Shown here piece by piece: positions 1 through 7,189 of a DNA stretch of 39,930 bases. Numbering within the stretch: position 1 is the first letter of the stretch; each line of letters starts with the position of its first letter. Origin of the DNA: Pontimonas sp. (lineage in GTDB: Bacteria; Actinomycetota; Actinomycetes; Actinomycetales; Microbacteriaceae); contig JAOHDU010000008.1 in the NCBI GenBank assembly GCA_028096805.1, forward strand, positions 1 to 39,930, read 5' to 3'. The notes beneath the pieces are model-generated. The model saw nothing but the letters and a program-made list of their open reading frames with translations. It made no database searches and was not told the DNA's origin. The translations under genes were made by a program, and so were the position numbers.

Positions 1-1
1 G

Positions 2-1261
2 GAAGTCGAAGCCAGCGTTCTCGGCAACGTCACGGACACCGGTCGCCTCGTCATTCACTGGCGCGGGGAAACCATTGTCGATGTTGACCCGGCCACTGTC
101 GCCATCGATTCACCGGTCTATGACCGCCCCTATCACCGACCCGAGTGGCTTGACGCACTCCAGGCGGATTCAGCGACCACACTCAAGCGGTCTGTCGACC
201 CAGAAGATATCCGCTCGGACATTCTGAAGGTTCTTGCCTCGCCTACGGTGGCGAATACTGAGTGGATCACCAACCAATACGACAGGTACGTGATGGGTAA
301 CACCGCTCTGGCGTATCCCGATGACGGCGGGATGATTCGCGTTGACGAAGAGTCCGGTCTTGGAGTTGCGTTGTCACTCGATGCCAACGCACGCTATAGC
401 TACCTCGACCCTTATCGCGGTGCCCAACTGGCCCTCTCGGAGGCTTACCGAAATGTTGCCGCAACAGGTGCGCGACCCGTGGCCGTCAGCGATTGTTTGA
501 ATTTCGGCAGCCCGGAAGACCCGGAAGTGATGTGGCAGTTCGTCGAATCAGTCACGGGCCTAGCGGATGGATGCCAAGAGCTCGGCATACCCGTCACCGG
601 GGGAAATGTCAGCCTCTACAACCAAACAGGGTCCACCCCGATTTATCCCACCCCCGTCGTGGGAGTGATGGGAGTCATCGACACGGTCGAGCGCCGCTTG
701 CCCAGTGGTTGGCAAGACGATGGTGAAAACCTCTATCTGCTCGGAACCACCAAAGATGAACTCAGTGGCTCGCTCTGGTCGGAAGTGCTCCATCAGCATT
801 TGGGTGGCATGCCCCCCGCTCCTGACTTGCCCGCAGAAAAAGCTCTCGCAGGTGTGATGGAAGCAGCAGCGCGAGATGGTTTGGTCACCAGCGCACACGA
901 CCTCTCGTCCGGTGGGTTGCTGGTGACTCTCGCCGAAGGTGTCCTTCGTCGCGGAGTGGGAGCAAGGATCTGGCTCGGCGATGTGATGGACAACACCGAT
1001 CTTGATGCCACCACAGTCTTGTTCTCTGAAAGCGTTGCGCGCATGGTGGTGTCAGTGGCCCGGGAAGATGATGTGAAATTCCAAGGCTTGTGCCGGGGTC
1101 GCGGAGTCCCCGTCGCCAGAATCGGAGTTACCGACCTTCCCTCGGCGGAACTCGACATCGCTGATATTGCGAGGTTCTCGATTGACGAACTTACCGCGAT
1201 TACCCGCGCAACCCTCCCGGCAGCGCTCGGCCCAGTGGTGGGGTATCACCCCGCCTCGTAG
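2..1261 (+). CDS. purL: Phosphoribosylformylglycinamidine synthase II, C-terminal part
   Basis: This is the 3' part of purL; the reading frame is open from base 2, so the start lies before the window and about 419 residues are visible. The enzyme converts FGAR to FGAM with ATP and glutamine-derived ammonia in de novo purine synthesis. Recognisable PurL stretches are RPYHRPEW near the left edge, VSDCLNFGSPEDPEVMWQF, PVTGGNVSLYNQT, TSAHDLSSGGL and LFSESVARM. The visible part covers the second half of the synthetase, ending in the AIR-synthase-like C-terminal domain. The length suggests the small bacterial PurL that works with separate PurQ and PurS, not the fused large form, but the missing 5' end prevents certainty. 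purA and purB also occur in this window. An ATG at 248 is internal and is not the real start. Confidence 0.95.
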   Translation, partial: EVEASVLGNVTDTGRLVIHWRGETIVDVDPATVAIDSPVYDRPYHRPEWLDALQADSATTLKRSVDPEDIRSDILKVLASPTVANTEWITNQYDRYVMGNTALAYPDDGGMIRVDEESGLGVALSLDANARYSYLDPYRGAQLALSEAYRNVAATGARPVAVSDCLNFGSPEDPEVMWQFVESVTGLADGCQELGIPVTGGNVSLYNQTGSTPIYPTPVVGVMGVIDTVERRLPSGWQDDGENLYLLGTTKDELSGSLWSEVLHQHLGGMPPAPDLPAEKALAGVMEAAARDGLVTSAHDLSSGGLLVTLAEGVLRRGVGARIWLGDVMDNTDLDATTVLFSESVARMVVSVAREDDVKFQGLCRGRGVPVARIGVTDLPSAELDIADIARFSIDELTAITRATLPAALGPVVGYHPAS

Positions 1262-1290
1262 GGTCGCTGTCGGATGCGGGCTATACGGTT

Positions 1291-1893
1291 GTGACGAACA
1301 TGATTGAGACTTCCCGCTTCCTGGTGCCCTCCAGCGACTATCAAAAGTGGCTTCAGGTTCGAGCCTCCGGGGTAACGGCAACAGCTGTGTCCAAAGCCGT
1401 CACCCCGTCAGGCTTTCGCGAAATCGCCCATCAAATGAAATACCCTCGAGCGATCCCGGACAACGACTACATGCGTTTTGGCCGGGAGCAAGAACAATCG
1501 CTGATGGAGAAACTCGGGGAGCGTTTTGAGCTACACGCCAACGATTGGCTGATCGCGCGGGATGACACCGAACGAAAATGGCAAATGGCCACACCCGATG
1601 GCCTGTCTCCCGATCATGACCTCATCGCCGAAGTTAAGACCACCGGTAAGGACTGGGGCGAATGGCGCTTTGTGCCTGGTCACTACCAGCGGCAAGTGCA
1701 GTGGCAGCTCTATGTGACCGGCGCGCAGTCGTGTGTTTTCGGCTGGATGTTGCGGGAAAACAAGAACGGAACCATGGTGCCCGGCTGGCCGGGACCCAAA
1801 TACGTCATCGTGGAACGGGATGAAGCGCTCATCGAGCGACTGGTGGAGGTTTCCCACAACCTCTACCGAGAATTACCCCTCGCCAGCAGCTAA
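1291..1893 (+). CDS. YqaJ/lambda-exonuclease-like PD-(D/E)xK nuclease
   Basis: This 200-residue protein resembles the YqaJ viral recombinase/lambda exonuclease family. The N-terminus carries a WLQVRASG segment like the family's W-x-x-x-R-x-x-G motif (residues 20-27). It is followed by GREQE (64-68), an ATPDGL aspartate (D103), the E-x-K pair in AEVKTTGK (E114, K116) and a glutamine-rich helix QRQVQWQLYVTG (133-144). The metal-binding and catalytic residues therefore look intact. In phages such enzymes chew DNA 5' to 3' and load a single-strand annealing protein. No RecT/Erf partner or phage gene is nearby, so the cellular role here is unknown. The start is GTG at 1291, with ATG at 1300 as an alternative. 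Its end overlaps the convergent chorismate mutase gene by 21 bp. It could also be a housekeeping repair nuclease of this lineage. Confidence 0.8.
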   Translation: MTNMIETSRFLVPSSDYQKWLQVRASGVTATAVSKAVTPSGFREIAHQMKYPRAIPDNDYMRFGREQEQSLMEKLGERFELHANDWLIARDDTERKWQMATPDGLSPDHDLIAEVKTTGKDWGEWRFVPGHYQRQVQWQLYVTGAQSCVFGWMLRENKNGTMVPGWPGPKYVIVERDEALIERLVEVSHNLYRELPLASS

Positions 1894-2169
1894 CTCTTCG
1901 TGGTGCTGAATCACCTCAGCGAGGATAAAGCTCAAAAACTTTTCGGCGAAGGCAGGGTCTAAATCCGCCCCTTTCGCAAGCTCCCTCAAACGCTCCAGTT
2001 GGGATGCTTCGCGGGTGGGGTCGGAAGGCGGCATGGATAGGTCTGCTTTGAGTCGCCCCACCTGTTGGGTTGTTTTAAACCGCTCCGCGAGCAGGTGGAC
2101 GAGCGCGGCATCGATATTGTCGATGCTTTTGCGCAAGGTGACCAACTCGCTGGGGACTGAAGACGTCAT
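1873..2169 (-). CDS. aroQ: Chorismate mutase, AroQ class
   Basis: A 98-residue all-helical chorismate mutase that converts chorismate to prephenate on the way to phenylalanine and tyrosine. The full AroQ active-site set can be read in order: R13 (LRKSIDNID), R30 (AERF), K41 (GRLKADL), D50, R53 and E54 (SDPTREAS), and Q88 (VIQHHEE). The spacing matches the E. coli P-protein mutase domain closely. It is a stand-alone enzyme without prephenate dehydratase or a regulatory ACT domain. The start is ATG at 2169, preceded by TAGGGT and then exactly six bases, so the message is probably leaderless. The 3' end overlaps the convergent nuclease gene. Confidence 0.9.
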   Translation of the reverse strand: MTSSVPSELVTLRKSIDNIDAALVHLLAERFKTTQQVGRLKADLSMPPSDPTREASQLERLRELAKGADLDPAFAEKFLSFILAEVIQHHEELAAGEG

Positions 2170-2175
2170 GACTTG

Positions 2176-2181
2176 ACCCTA
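2176..2181 (-). promoter_or_regulatory. -10 box, leaderless promoter of aroQ
   Basis: TAGGGT on the minus strand, separated by six bases (CAAGTC) from the ATG. This spacing places the transcription start at or next to the start codon. No Shine-Dalgarno sequence is present. Confidence 0.55.
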
Positions 2182-2202
2182 TCGAGGCGCGAGCCGAGGT
2201 GA

Positions 2203-3489
2203 CTAGTCCAGAAGAGCATGCCGGGTGACGATGGCATCGCGCCCTGGGCCCACGCCAATCGCGGAAATGCGCGACCCGCTCATGCCTTCCAGTGCGATGA
2301 CGTAATCCTGGGCATTCTGCGGCAGGTCTTCAAAACGGCGCACGCCCGTGATGTCTTCGCTCCAGCCGGGGAAGTATTCATAAATGGGGGTGGCGTGGTG
2401 GAAGTCCGACTGGGACCAAGGAATATCTTCTACGCGCTGGCCATCGACGTCGTAGGCAACACACACCGGAATCTTCTCCAGCCCCGTCAAGACATCGAGC
2501 TTGGTCAGAACAAAGTCGGTCACGCCGTTGATGCGCGCCGAGTAGCGCGCAATGGGGGCGTCATACCAACCAGTTCTGCGCGGTCGACCGGTTGTGGTTC
2601 CAAACTCGTGGCCGTTATTGCGTAAAAATTCACCAAACTCATCTTCCAGTTCAGTGGGGAATGGTCCGGCGCCCACGCGCGTCGTGTAGGCCTTCACAAT
2701 TCCGATGATTTTGTCCAGTCTCCAGGGTGCAATTCCGGTACCCGTGCTGGCCCCACCAGACGTGGCGTTGGACGACGTCACAAAGGGATACGTTCCGTGA
2801 TCCACATCGAGCATGGTCGCCTGACCACCCTCGCAGAGCACCGTCTTGCCTTCCTCGAGCGCGCGGTGAAGAAGCAGCCCTGTGTCCTGAACCATCGGCC
2901 GCAGACGGTCCGCGTAAGAAAGCAGCTCATCAACAATCTCGTCGGCCCCGATTGCTCGTCGGTTATAGATCTTCACCAGCAGGTGATTCTTTGCCTCCAA
3001 GGCGCCCTCAACTTTTTGCCGAAGAATCCCTTCATCAAAAAGATCTTGAACCCTGATTCCCACGCGGTTGATTTTGTCCGCATAGGTCGGGCCAATCCCG
3101 CGACCCGTCGTACCAATCTGTCGTTTGCCCAAAAAGCGCTCGGTAACCCGGTCCAGCGTGCGGTGGTAACCGGTGATGATATGCGCGTGCGAGCTCACCA
3201 CGAGCCGTGAAACGTCAATGCCTCGAGCGGTCAACCCATCGAGCTCCTCCATGAGGACCTCCGGGTCAATCACGACGCCGTTGGAGATGACGGGCGTCAC
3301 GCCCGCCGTCAGGATGCCAGAGGGCAGCAGGTGAAGCGCGTACTTTTCCTCGCCGATGACGACGGTGTGCCCGGCATTATTTCCGCCATTGAACTTTACG
3401 ACGTAGTCGATGCGGTCAGAGATGAGGTCGGTGGCTTTGCCTTTGCCTTCATCGCCCCATTGGGCTCCAACAATTACAACGGCGGGCAT
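2203..3489 (-). CDS. purA: Adenylosuccinate synthetase
   Basis: Full-length (428 residues) adenylosuccinate synthetase, which joins IMP and aspartate using GTP in the first committed step to AMP. The N-terminal GTP-binding signature [11 protein letters not shown] is followed by [11 protein letters not shown], the IMP-loop sequence [13 protein letters not shown], and [12 protein letters not shown] near residue 300. The C-terminal guanine-binding TKLD motif is present (FVLTKLDVL). ATG at 3489 has an AAAGGA ribosome site seven bases upstream. The product feeds adenylosuccinate lyase (purB), which lies about 33 kb to the right. Confidence 0.97.
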   Translation of the reverse strand: MPAVVIVGAQWGDEGKGKATDLISDRIDYVVKFNGGNNAGHTVVIGEEKYALHLLPSGILTAGVTPVISNGVVIDPEVLMEELDGLTARGIDVSRLVVSSHAHIITGYHRTLDRVTERFLGKRQIGTTGRGIGPTYADKINRVGIRVQDLFDEGILRQKVEGALEAKNHLLVKIYNRRAIGADEIVDELLSYADRLRPMVQDTGLLLHRALEEGKTVLCEGGQATMLDVDHGTYPFVTSSNATSGGASTGTGIAPWRLDKIIGIVKAYTTRVGAGPFPTELEDEFGEFLRNNGHEFGTTTGRPRRTGWYDAPIARYSARINGVTDFVLTKLDVLTGLEKIPVCVAYDVDGQRVEDIPWSQSDFHHATPIYEYFPGWSEDITGVRRFEDLPQNAQDYVIALEGMSGSRISAIGVGPGRDAIVTRHALLD

Positions 3490-3522
3490 CAGAATCCTTT
3501 GTTTAGCCGTCCTTACCGGCCA

Positions 3523-3528
3523 AGTCTA
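3523..3528 (-). promoter_or_regulatory. Candidate -10 box of purA
   Basis: TAGACT on the minus strand about 33 bases before the purA ATG, leaving room for a short leader with the AAAGGA ribosome site. No convincing -35 is visible. Confidence 0.35.
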
Positions 3529-3548
3529 CTGATAGTTGTGTTTCGGGA

Positions 3549-4175
3549 TCAGTCCTGTCTCTGCACTACCCACTGGTGCATCACAATCGCGGCGGCGGCG
3601 CTCGCGTTCAGAGATCGTGTGGAACCAAATTGCGTGATTTCGACAACGTAATCGGCAGCAGCTAATGCCTCAGCGGAGAGGCCGGGGCCCTCTTGGCCAA
3701 AAAGCAGAATGCACCGTTCCGGTAGCGTCATCTTCTCCACCGGTACCGAGCGCTCCACGTTATCGACGGCCACGAGCGGGAGAGACTGTTGTTGCGCAAA
3801 CTCAAGCAAGTCGTCGATGGTCGCGTGATGCAACACGTGTTGGTAGCGGTCGGTCACCATCGCGCCGCGTTTATTCCAACGTCGACGGCCAACTATGTGG
3901 ACCGTGTCGGCAAGAAACGCGTTCGCGCTCCGGACAATCGAGCCAATGTTCAGGTCGTGCTGCCAATTCTCAATCGCGACGTGGAAGCCATGGCGGCGAG
4001 TGTCGAGATCCGCGACGATGGCTTCCATCGTCCAGTAGCGATACTGATCCACCACATTGCGAGAGTCACCGTTCGCAAGCAGTTCCTGGTCAAAATGATT
4101 GCCTTCGGGCCACGGCCCCACCCAGGGGCCTACTCCATGCGTGGATTTTTCGGGGTGCTCGCCGGCGTCAGTCAC
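3549..4175 (-). CDS. TrmH/SpoU-family RNA 2'-O-methyltransferase
   Basis: A 208-residue SPOUT-class methyltransferase that transfers a methyl group from S-adenosylmethionine to a ribose 2'-OH in tRNA or rRNA. The three SpoU motifs are clear: NIGSIVRSANAF (motif 1), LLFGQEGPGLS (motif 2, SAM binding) and ITQFGSTRSLNASAAAAI (motif 3, trefoil knot). The N-terminus is an extra segment of about 60 residues rich in polar residues, which may contact RNA. The exact substrate nucleotide cannot be told from sequence. The GTG start at 4175 follows TAGGCT and six bases, so it is probably leaderless. It is divergent from the DNA methyltransferase, with 36 bases between the two start codons. Confidence 0.88.
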   Translation of the reverse strand: MTDAGEHPEKSTHGVGPWVGPWPEGNHFDQELLANGDSRNVVDQYRYWTMEAIVADLDTRRHGFHVAIENWQHDLNIGSIVRSANAFLADTVHIVGRRRWNKRGAMVTDRYQHVLHHATIDDLLEFAQQQSLPLVAVDNVERSVPVEKMTLPERCILLFGQEGPGLSAEALAAADYVVEITQFGSTRSLNASAAAAIVMHQWVVQRQD

Positions 4176-4181
4176 CTGACC

Positions 4182-4187
4182 AGCCTA
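4182..4187 (-). promoter_or_regulatory. -10 box, leaderless promoter of the TrmH-family gene
   Basis: TAGGCT on the minus strand, then six bases (GGTCAG), then the GTG start. It lies only 12 bases from the oppositely directed -10 of the DNA methyltransferase. Confidence 0.55.
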
Positions 4188-4199
4188 GGCACCAACGGG

Positions 4200-4205
4200 T
4201 AGCCT
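4200..4205 (+). promoter_or_regulatory. -10 box, leaderless promoter of the DNA methyltransferase
   Basis: TAGCCT followed by six bases (GTGGGA) and then GTG at 4212. This geometry favours 4212 over the in-frame GTG at 4206 as the translation start. Confidence 0.55.
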
Positions 4206-4211
4206 GTGGGA

Positions 4212-5054
4212 GTGAACGAGCAGCCGTGGTCACCCCAAGGCTCCAACCGTGTCTTGGCCGGCGATAACCTTCCTCTGCTGCGAAGCCTGCCGGATGAGTC
4301 CTTCACGCTGTGCTACATGGACCCGCCGTTTAATACGGGCAGAACCCAAACACGAAAGACAACCCGTGCGTCCCAAGCCTCGAGTGGTCAGCGCGGTGGC
4401 TTTGGTGGCCGTCGTTACGACGTCACGGTCGACAAGTTGATGAGCTACGACGACGCTTTTGCCGATTACTGGTCTTTCCTCGCGCCCCGGTTGGAGGAAG
4501 CCTGGCGGGTACTTGCCCCTCACGGCACACTGTATGTCCACTTGGACTGGCGGGAAGTCCACTACGCCAAGGTTGCTCTCGATCTGATTTTTGGTCGGGA
4601 CCACTTTTTGAACGAAATCATCTGGGCCTACGATTACGGCGGCAAAGCGAAAACACGGTGGCCCACCAAACACGACACCATCTTGGTCTACGTGAAAGAC
4701 CCCTCGGCCTACATCTTTAATTCTGATGCCATCGATCGTGAGCCCTATATGGCACCGGGGCTGGTGGGCCCCGAAAAGGCGGCCCGAGGCAAACTGCCCA
4801 CCGATGTGTGGTGGCACACGATTGTGAGCCCCACGGGGTCAGAAAAAACCGGGTATGCGACGCAAAAGCCACTGGGCATCCTTCGTCGGATCATTCAAGC
4901 CTCGAGTAATCCTGGCGACTGGATCCTGGACCCTTTTGCCGGCAGCGGTTCGACCGCTCACGCCGCGGCACTGCTCGAGCGTCGTTTCGTGGTGATGGAT
5001 TCGCATGAGCCAGCGCTCGAAATCATGCGCGAGCGGTTAGAGCCCTACCTTTAG
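4212..5054 (+). CDS. Orphan site-specific DNA methyltransferase (beta class, N6-A or N4-C)
   Basis: About 280 residues of a SAM-dependent amino-methyltransferase. The catalytic motif IV, YMDPPFNTG, is near residue 37 and motif I, LDPFAGSGST, is near residue 240, preceded by the family's TQKPLGILRRII. The order catalytic-then-SAM is that of the beta class (CcrM, MboIIA, Mod-like enzymes). The protein is much shorter than type III Mod subunits, and no restriction endonuclease gene lies beside it, so it looks like an orphan that marks DNA for regulation or replication, or a relic. The target sequence cannot be predicted. The start at 4212 is chosen from the promoter spacing; GTG at 4206 would add two residues. 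The 3' end overlaps the convergent gene by 4 bp. Confidence 0.88.
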   Translation: MNEQPWSPQGSNRVLAGDNLPLLRSLPDESFTLCYMDPPFNTGRTQTRKTTRASQASSGQRGGFGGRRYDVTVDKLMSYDDAFADYWSFLAPRLEEAWRVLAPHGTLYVHLDWREVHYAKVALDLIFGRDHFLNEIIWAYDYGGKAKTRWPTKHDTILVYVKDPSAYIFNSDAIDREPYMAPGLVGPEKAARGKLPTDVWWHTIVSPTGSEKTGYATQKPLGILRRIIQASSNPGDWILDPFAGSGSTAHAAALLERRFVVMDSHEPALEIMRERLEPYL

Positions 5055-5659
5055 TCAAGAAACGACCGCTCGAAAACTTCACCGCTTCCACTGCGGACAA
5101 AACACCACACCACGCGTTGGCCTTCGTCCCACTGAGCCTGCGTCACCGGGTAAGCGGGTTCGACATAAAGGTCCTCAAACTCAGCTGCGTACTCGGTATT
5201 CACGAGGTCGCTCACATCACAAATTTCTCGCGCCAGGATGGCCATTTCCGCCTCGCCCGGATATGACTCGGTGCGATCGCGCGACACCAACTGGGCCACC
5301 AGCACCTGGGCGTCGTGAGGTGTCGAGCACTCGACCACGGAGAACGTCTCGGCAAAAGCAGTCTCAAAGGGGCGAAGGCATTCACCCCCACGCAGATCCG
5401 CCCAACTGGCGTCCCCCGGTTCCCGCGGCCCACCCGTCAGAGAGGGAAACTCGACGACCGGACGCTCAACGTCGAGAACTTCTTGCGCCTGCGTCACGGT
5501 TGCCGCGGGGGTTTGAGGAGCCAATGACTGGCCCACAAAAAATGCCCCGACAGCAGCGCCAAGAAAAACGAGGGTAGCTGCGACGGACGAGGCAACAATG
5601 ATGTTCTGGCCGCGACGAGTCGCGCGCAGGGGAACCCGCGGGGGTGATTCCTGATCCAC
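5051..5659 (-). CDS. Membrane-anchored Septum_form-like protein
   Basis: A 202-residue protein with a short charged N-terminus, one transmembrane helix (about residues 21-46) and an exported domain. The exported part has the pattern of the actinobacterial Septum_form domain: GECLRPFE, then VVECSTPHDAQVL, and a closing WDEGQRVVWCFV with paired cysteines. Function within that family is poorly defined; links to cell division come from family naming only. GTG at 5659 shares its first base with the pyrE stop (TAGTG), so it is translated from the pyrE message. The link to pyrimidine synthesis is probably only positional. Confidence 0.75.
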   Translation of the reverse strand: MDQESPPRVPLRATRRGQNIIVASSVAATLVFLGAAVGAFFVGQSLAPQTPAATVTQAQEVLDVERPVVEFPSLTGGPREPGDASWADLRGGECLRPFETAFAETFSVVECSTPHDAQVLVAQLVSRDRTESYPGEAEMAILAREICDVSDLVNTEYAAEFEDLYVEPAYPVTQAQWDEGQRVVWCFVRSGSGEVFERSFLD

Positions 5660-6204
5660 TAAAGCCCCAGGTCAGCCAAATGAAGAGCCGCCCGATACGG
5701 GTAACCGGCTTCTTCAATGATCCGATCGGCCCCAGTGTCTCGGTCTACCACGACACACACGGCGACGACCGTTGCCCCGGCTGCTTCCGCAACCCGAGCG
5801 GCCGTGAGCGGAGAACCCCCCGTGGTGGAGGTGTCTTCCACGATAATCACCCGTTTGCCGGAGAGATCTGGGCCCTCAATCTGGCGGCCGCGCCCATGGT
5901 CTTTGGGCTCTTTGCGCACCACGAACGAATCAAGATTTTTTCCTTGAAGCAACCCGCGATGCATGATGGCCGAGGCAATGGGGTCAGCCCCCATCGTCAA
6001 CCCTCCGACAGCATCGATAGGAGCAAACTCCTCCACGATGGGCAACATAACATCGCCAATGAGCGGGGCTACACGGTGATCCAGGCTGACCTGGCGAAGA
6101 TCGATATAGAAAGTGGCTTTTTTTCCGCTAGTAAGCGTGAAGTCGCCGTGATGCACGGCATCACGCGAGATGTGCTCAATCAGTTGTTGCCGGGCGCTAG
6201 ACAC
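5659..6204 (-). CDS. pyrE: Orotate phosphoribosyltransferase
   Basis: A 181-residue enzyme that joins orotate to PRPP to give OMP in pyrimidine synthesis. The type I phosphoribosyltransferase loop VIIVEDTSTTGGS is at about residues 119-131. TSGKKATFYIDLR near the N-terminus is the conserved orotate/phosphate-binding segment, and the flexible catalytic loop FVVRKEPKDHGRG is at about 95-106. The length is typical of actinobacterial PyrE. The GTG start follows TAGAGT and six bases (GGGATT), indicating a leaderless message. It is divergent from xth. Confidence 0.95.
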   Translation of the reverse strand: MSSARQQLIEHISRDAVHHGDFTLTSGKKATFYIDLRQVSLDHRVAPLIGDVMLPIVEEFAPIDAVGGLTMGADPIASAIMHRGLLQGKNLDSFVVRKEPKDHGRGRQIEGPDLSGKRVIIVEDTSTTGGSPLTAARVAEAAGATVVAVCVVVDRDTGADRIIEEAGYPYRAALHLADLGL

Positions 6205-6210
6205 AATCCC

Positions 6211-6216
6211 ACTCTA
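6211..6216 (-). promoter_or_regulatory. -10 box, leaderless promoter of pyrE
   Basis: TAGAGT on the minus strand, six bases before the GTG start of pyrE. It is 11 bases from the opposing -10 of xth. Confidence 0.55.
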
Positions 6217-6227
6217 TCTGCGCGCCT

Positions 6228-6233
6228 TAGGCT
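6228..6233 (+). promoter_or_regulatory. -10 box, leaderless promoter of xth
   Basis: TAGGCT, six bases (GGGGAG), then the GTG start at 6240. The GGGGAG would be too close to the codon for a normal ribosome site, which supports a leaderless start. Confidence 0.55.
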
Positions 6234-6239
6234 GGGGAG

Positions 6240-7076
6240 GTGAAAATTGCCACCTGGAACGTGAACTCCATCCGCACCAGGCACACACTCGTAATTGATT
6301 TCCTGCACCGGCAGGATGTGGACGTTCTGCTCATGCAGGAGACAAAGTGCCGAGACGATCAATTCCCACTCGACGTTTTTGAGGAAGCCGGATACGACGT
6401 TGCTCATTACGGGCTAAACCAGTGGAACGGCGTGGGAATTGCCTCGCGCCTCGGGCTCGCAGATATCGAACCAGGATTCGCGGATATGCCGGGCTTTGCG
6501 AAAGACCCGTCAGCAGAGCAAGCCCCCGAAGCCCGAGCCATCTCGGCGACGGTGGAGGGTATCCGGGTGTGCTCCGTGTATGTGCCCAACGGGCGCGGAA
6601 TTGATGACCCGCACATGGCTTACAAGATTGCCTGGCTGGAGCGCTTAGGTTCCGCTTTTGGTGACTACAGCCAGCACGCCGATGCCCACCCCTTCGTTGT
6701 GGGGGGCGACTTCAATGTTGCGCCGCTCGATTCCGATGCGGGTGACCCTCTGTTCTTGCTGCCTGGCTCGACCCACACGTCGGACAAAGAGCGCTCCGCG
6801 CTCGCAGAGTTTCACGCTCGTGCTGGTGTCAGTGATGTTGTTCGCCCCCTCATTCCCGAGGGCTACACCTTCTGGGATTACAAACAAGGGAAATTCGCGA
6901 AAGACCACGGTTTACGAATCGATTTTCTCTACGGTTCTGCCGACTTTGCCGACGCCGTTGTCGGCGTCGATATCCATCGCGACGAGCGGGCACGCGAAAG
7001 CCCGAGCGATCACGTACCTGTGTCGGTAGAAATAGAGACCAACGGGGACGATGATGATCGCCCCATGGTGTTTTAG
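6240..7076 (+). CDS. xth: Exodeoxyribonuclease III
   Basis: A 278-residue exonuclease/endonuclease/phosphatase-fold enzyme of the ExoIII type, which cuts at abasic sites and removes 3' blocking groups in base-excision repair. Motifs in order are ATWNVNSIRTR (N7), LLMQETKC (metal ligand E34), YVPNGRG, GGDFNVAPLD (catalytic D and N), RIDFLYGS and SPSDHVPV (catalytic D-H pair) near residue 260. All key residues are present. The GTG start is the first codon after the leaderless promoter. The C-terminus ends in a short acidic tail (NGDDDDRPMVF). Confidence 0.93.
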   Translation: MKIATWNVNSIRTRHTLVIDFLHRQDVDVLLMQETKCRDDQFPLDVFEEAGYDVAHYGLNQWNGVGIASRLGLADIEPGFADMPGFAKDPSAEQAPEARAISATVEGIRVCSVYVPNGRGIDDPHMAYKIAWLERLGSAFGDYSQHADAHPFVVGGDFNVAPLDSDAGDPLFLLPGSTHTSDKERSALAEFHARAGVSDVVRPLIPEGYTFWDYKQGKFAKDHGLRIDFLYGSADFADAVVGVDIHRDERARESPSDHVPVSVEIETNGDDDDRPMVF

Positions 7077-7160
7077 GCGAGCGCCAGCAACAGCGAGAGC
7101 AACAATGCCTAAGCTCGCGGTCACGTTGCTCACAACATCCAAATCTGCACTATCGCCTCA

Positions 7161-7181
7161 CCTCCCATCAGCAGTGGGAGG
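7161..7181 (+). promoter_or_regulatory. Hairpin whose right arm is the threonine aldolase ribosome site
   Basis: A perfect inverted repeat, CCTCCCA, seven-base loop, TGGGAGG. The right arm contains the GGGAGGA Shine-Dalgarno of the next gene, seven bases before GTG 7190. Folding of the message would hide the ribosome site. There is no T-run, so a terminator for xth is less likely. Confidence 0.5.
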
Positions 7182-7189
7182 ATGTGTCC

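Noticed and set aside
6912-7142. A minus-strand open frame with a hydrophobic start, antisense to the xth 3' end.
   Set aside because: It runs deep into xth without a credible ribosome site and ends in sequence of no recognisable character.
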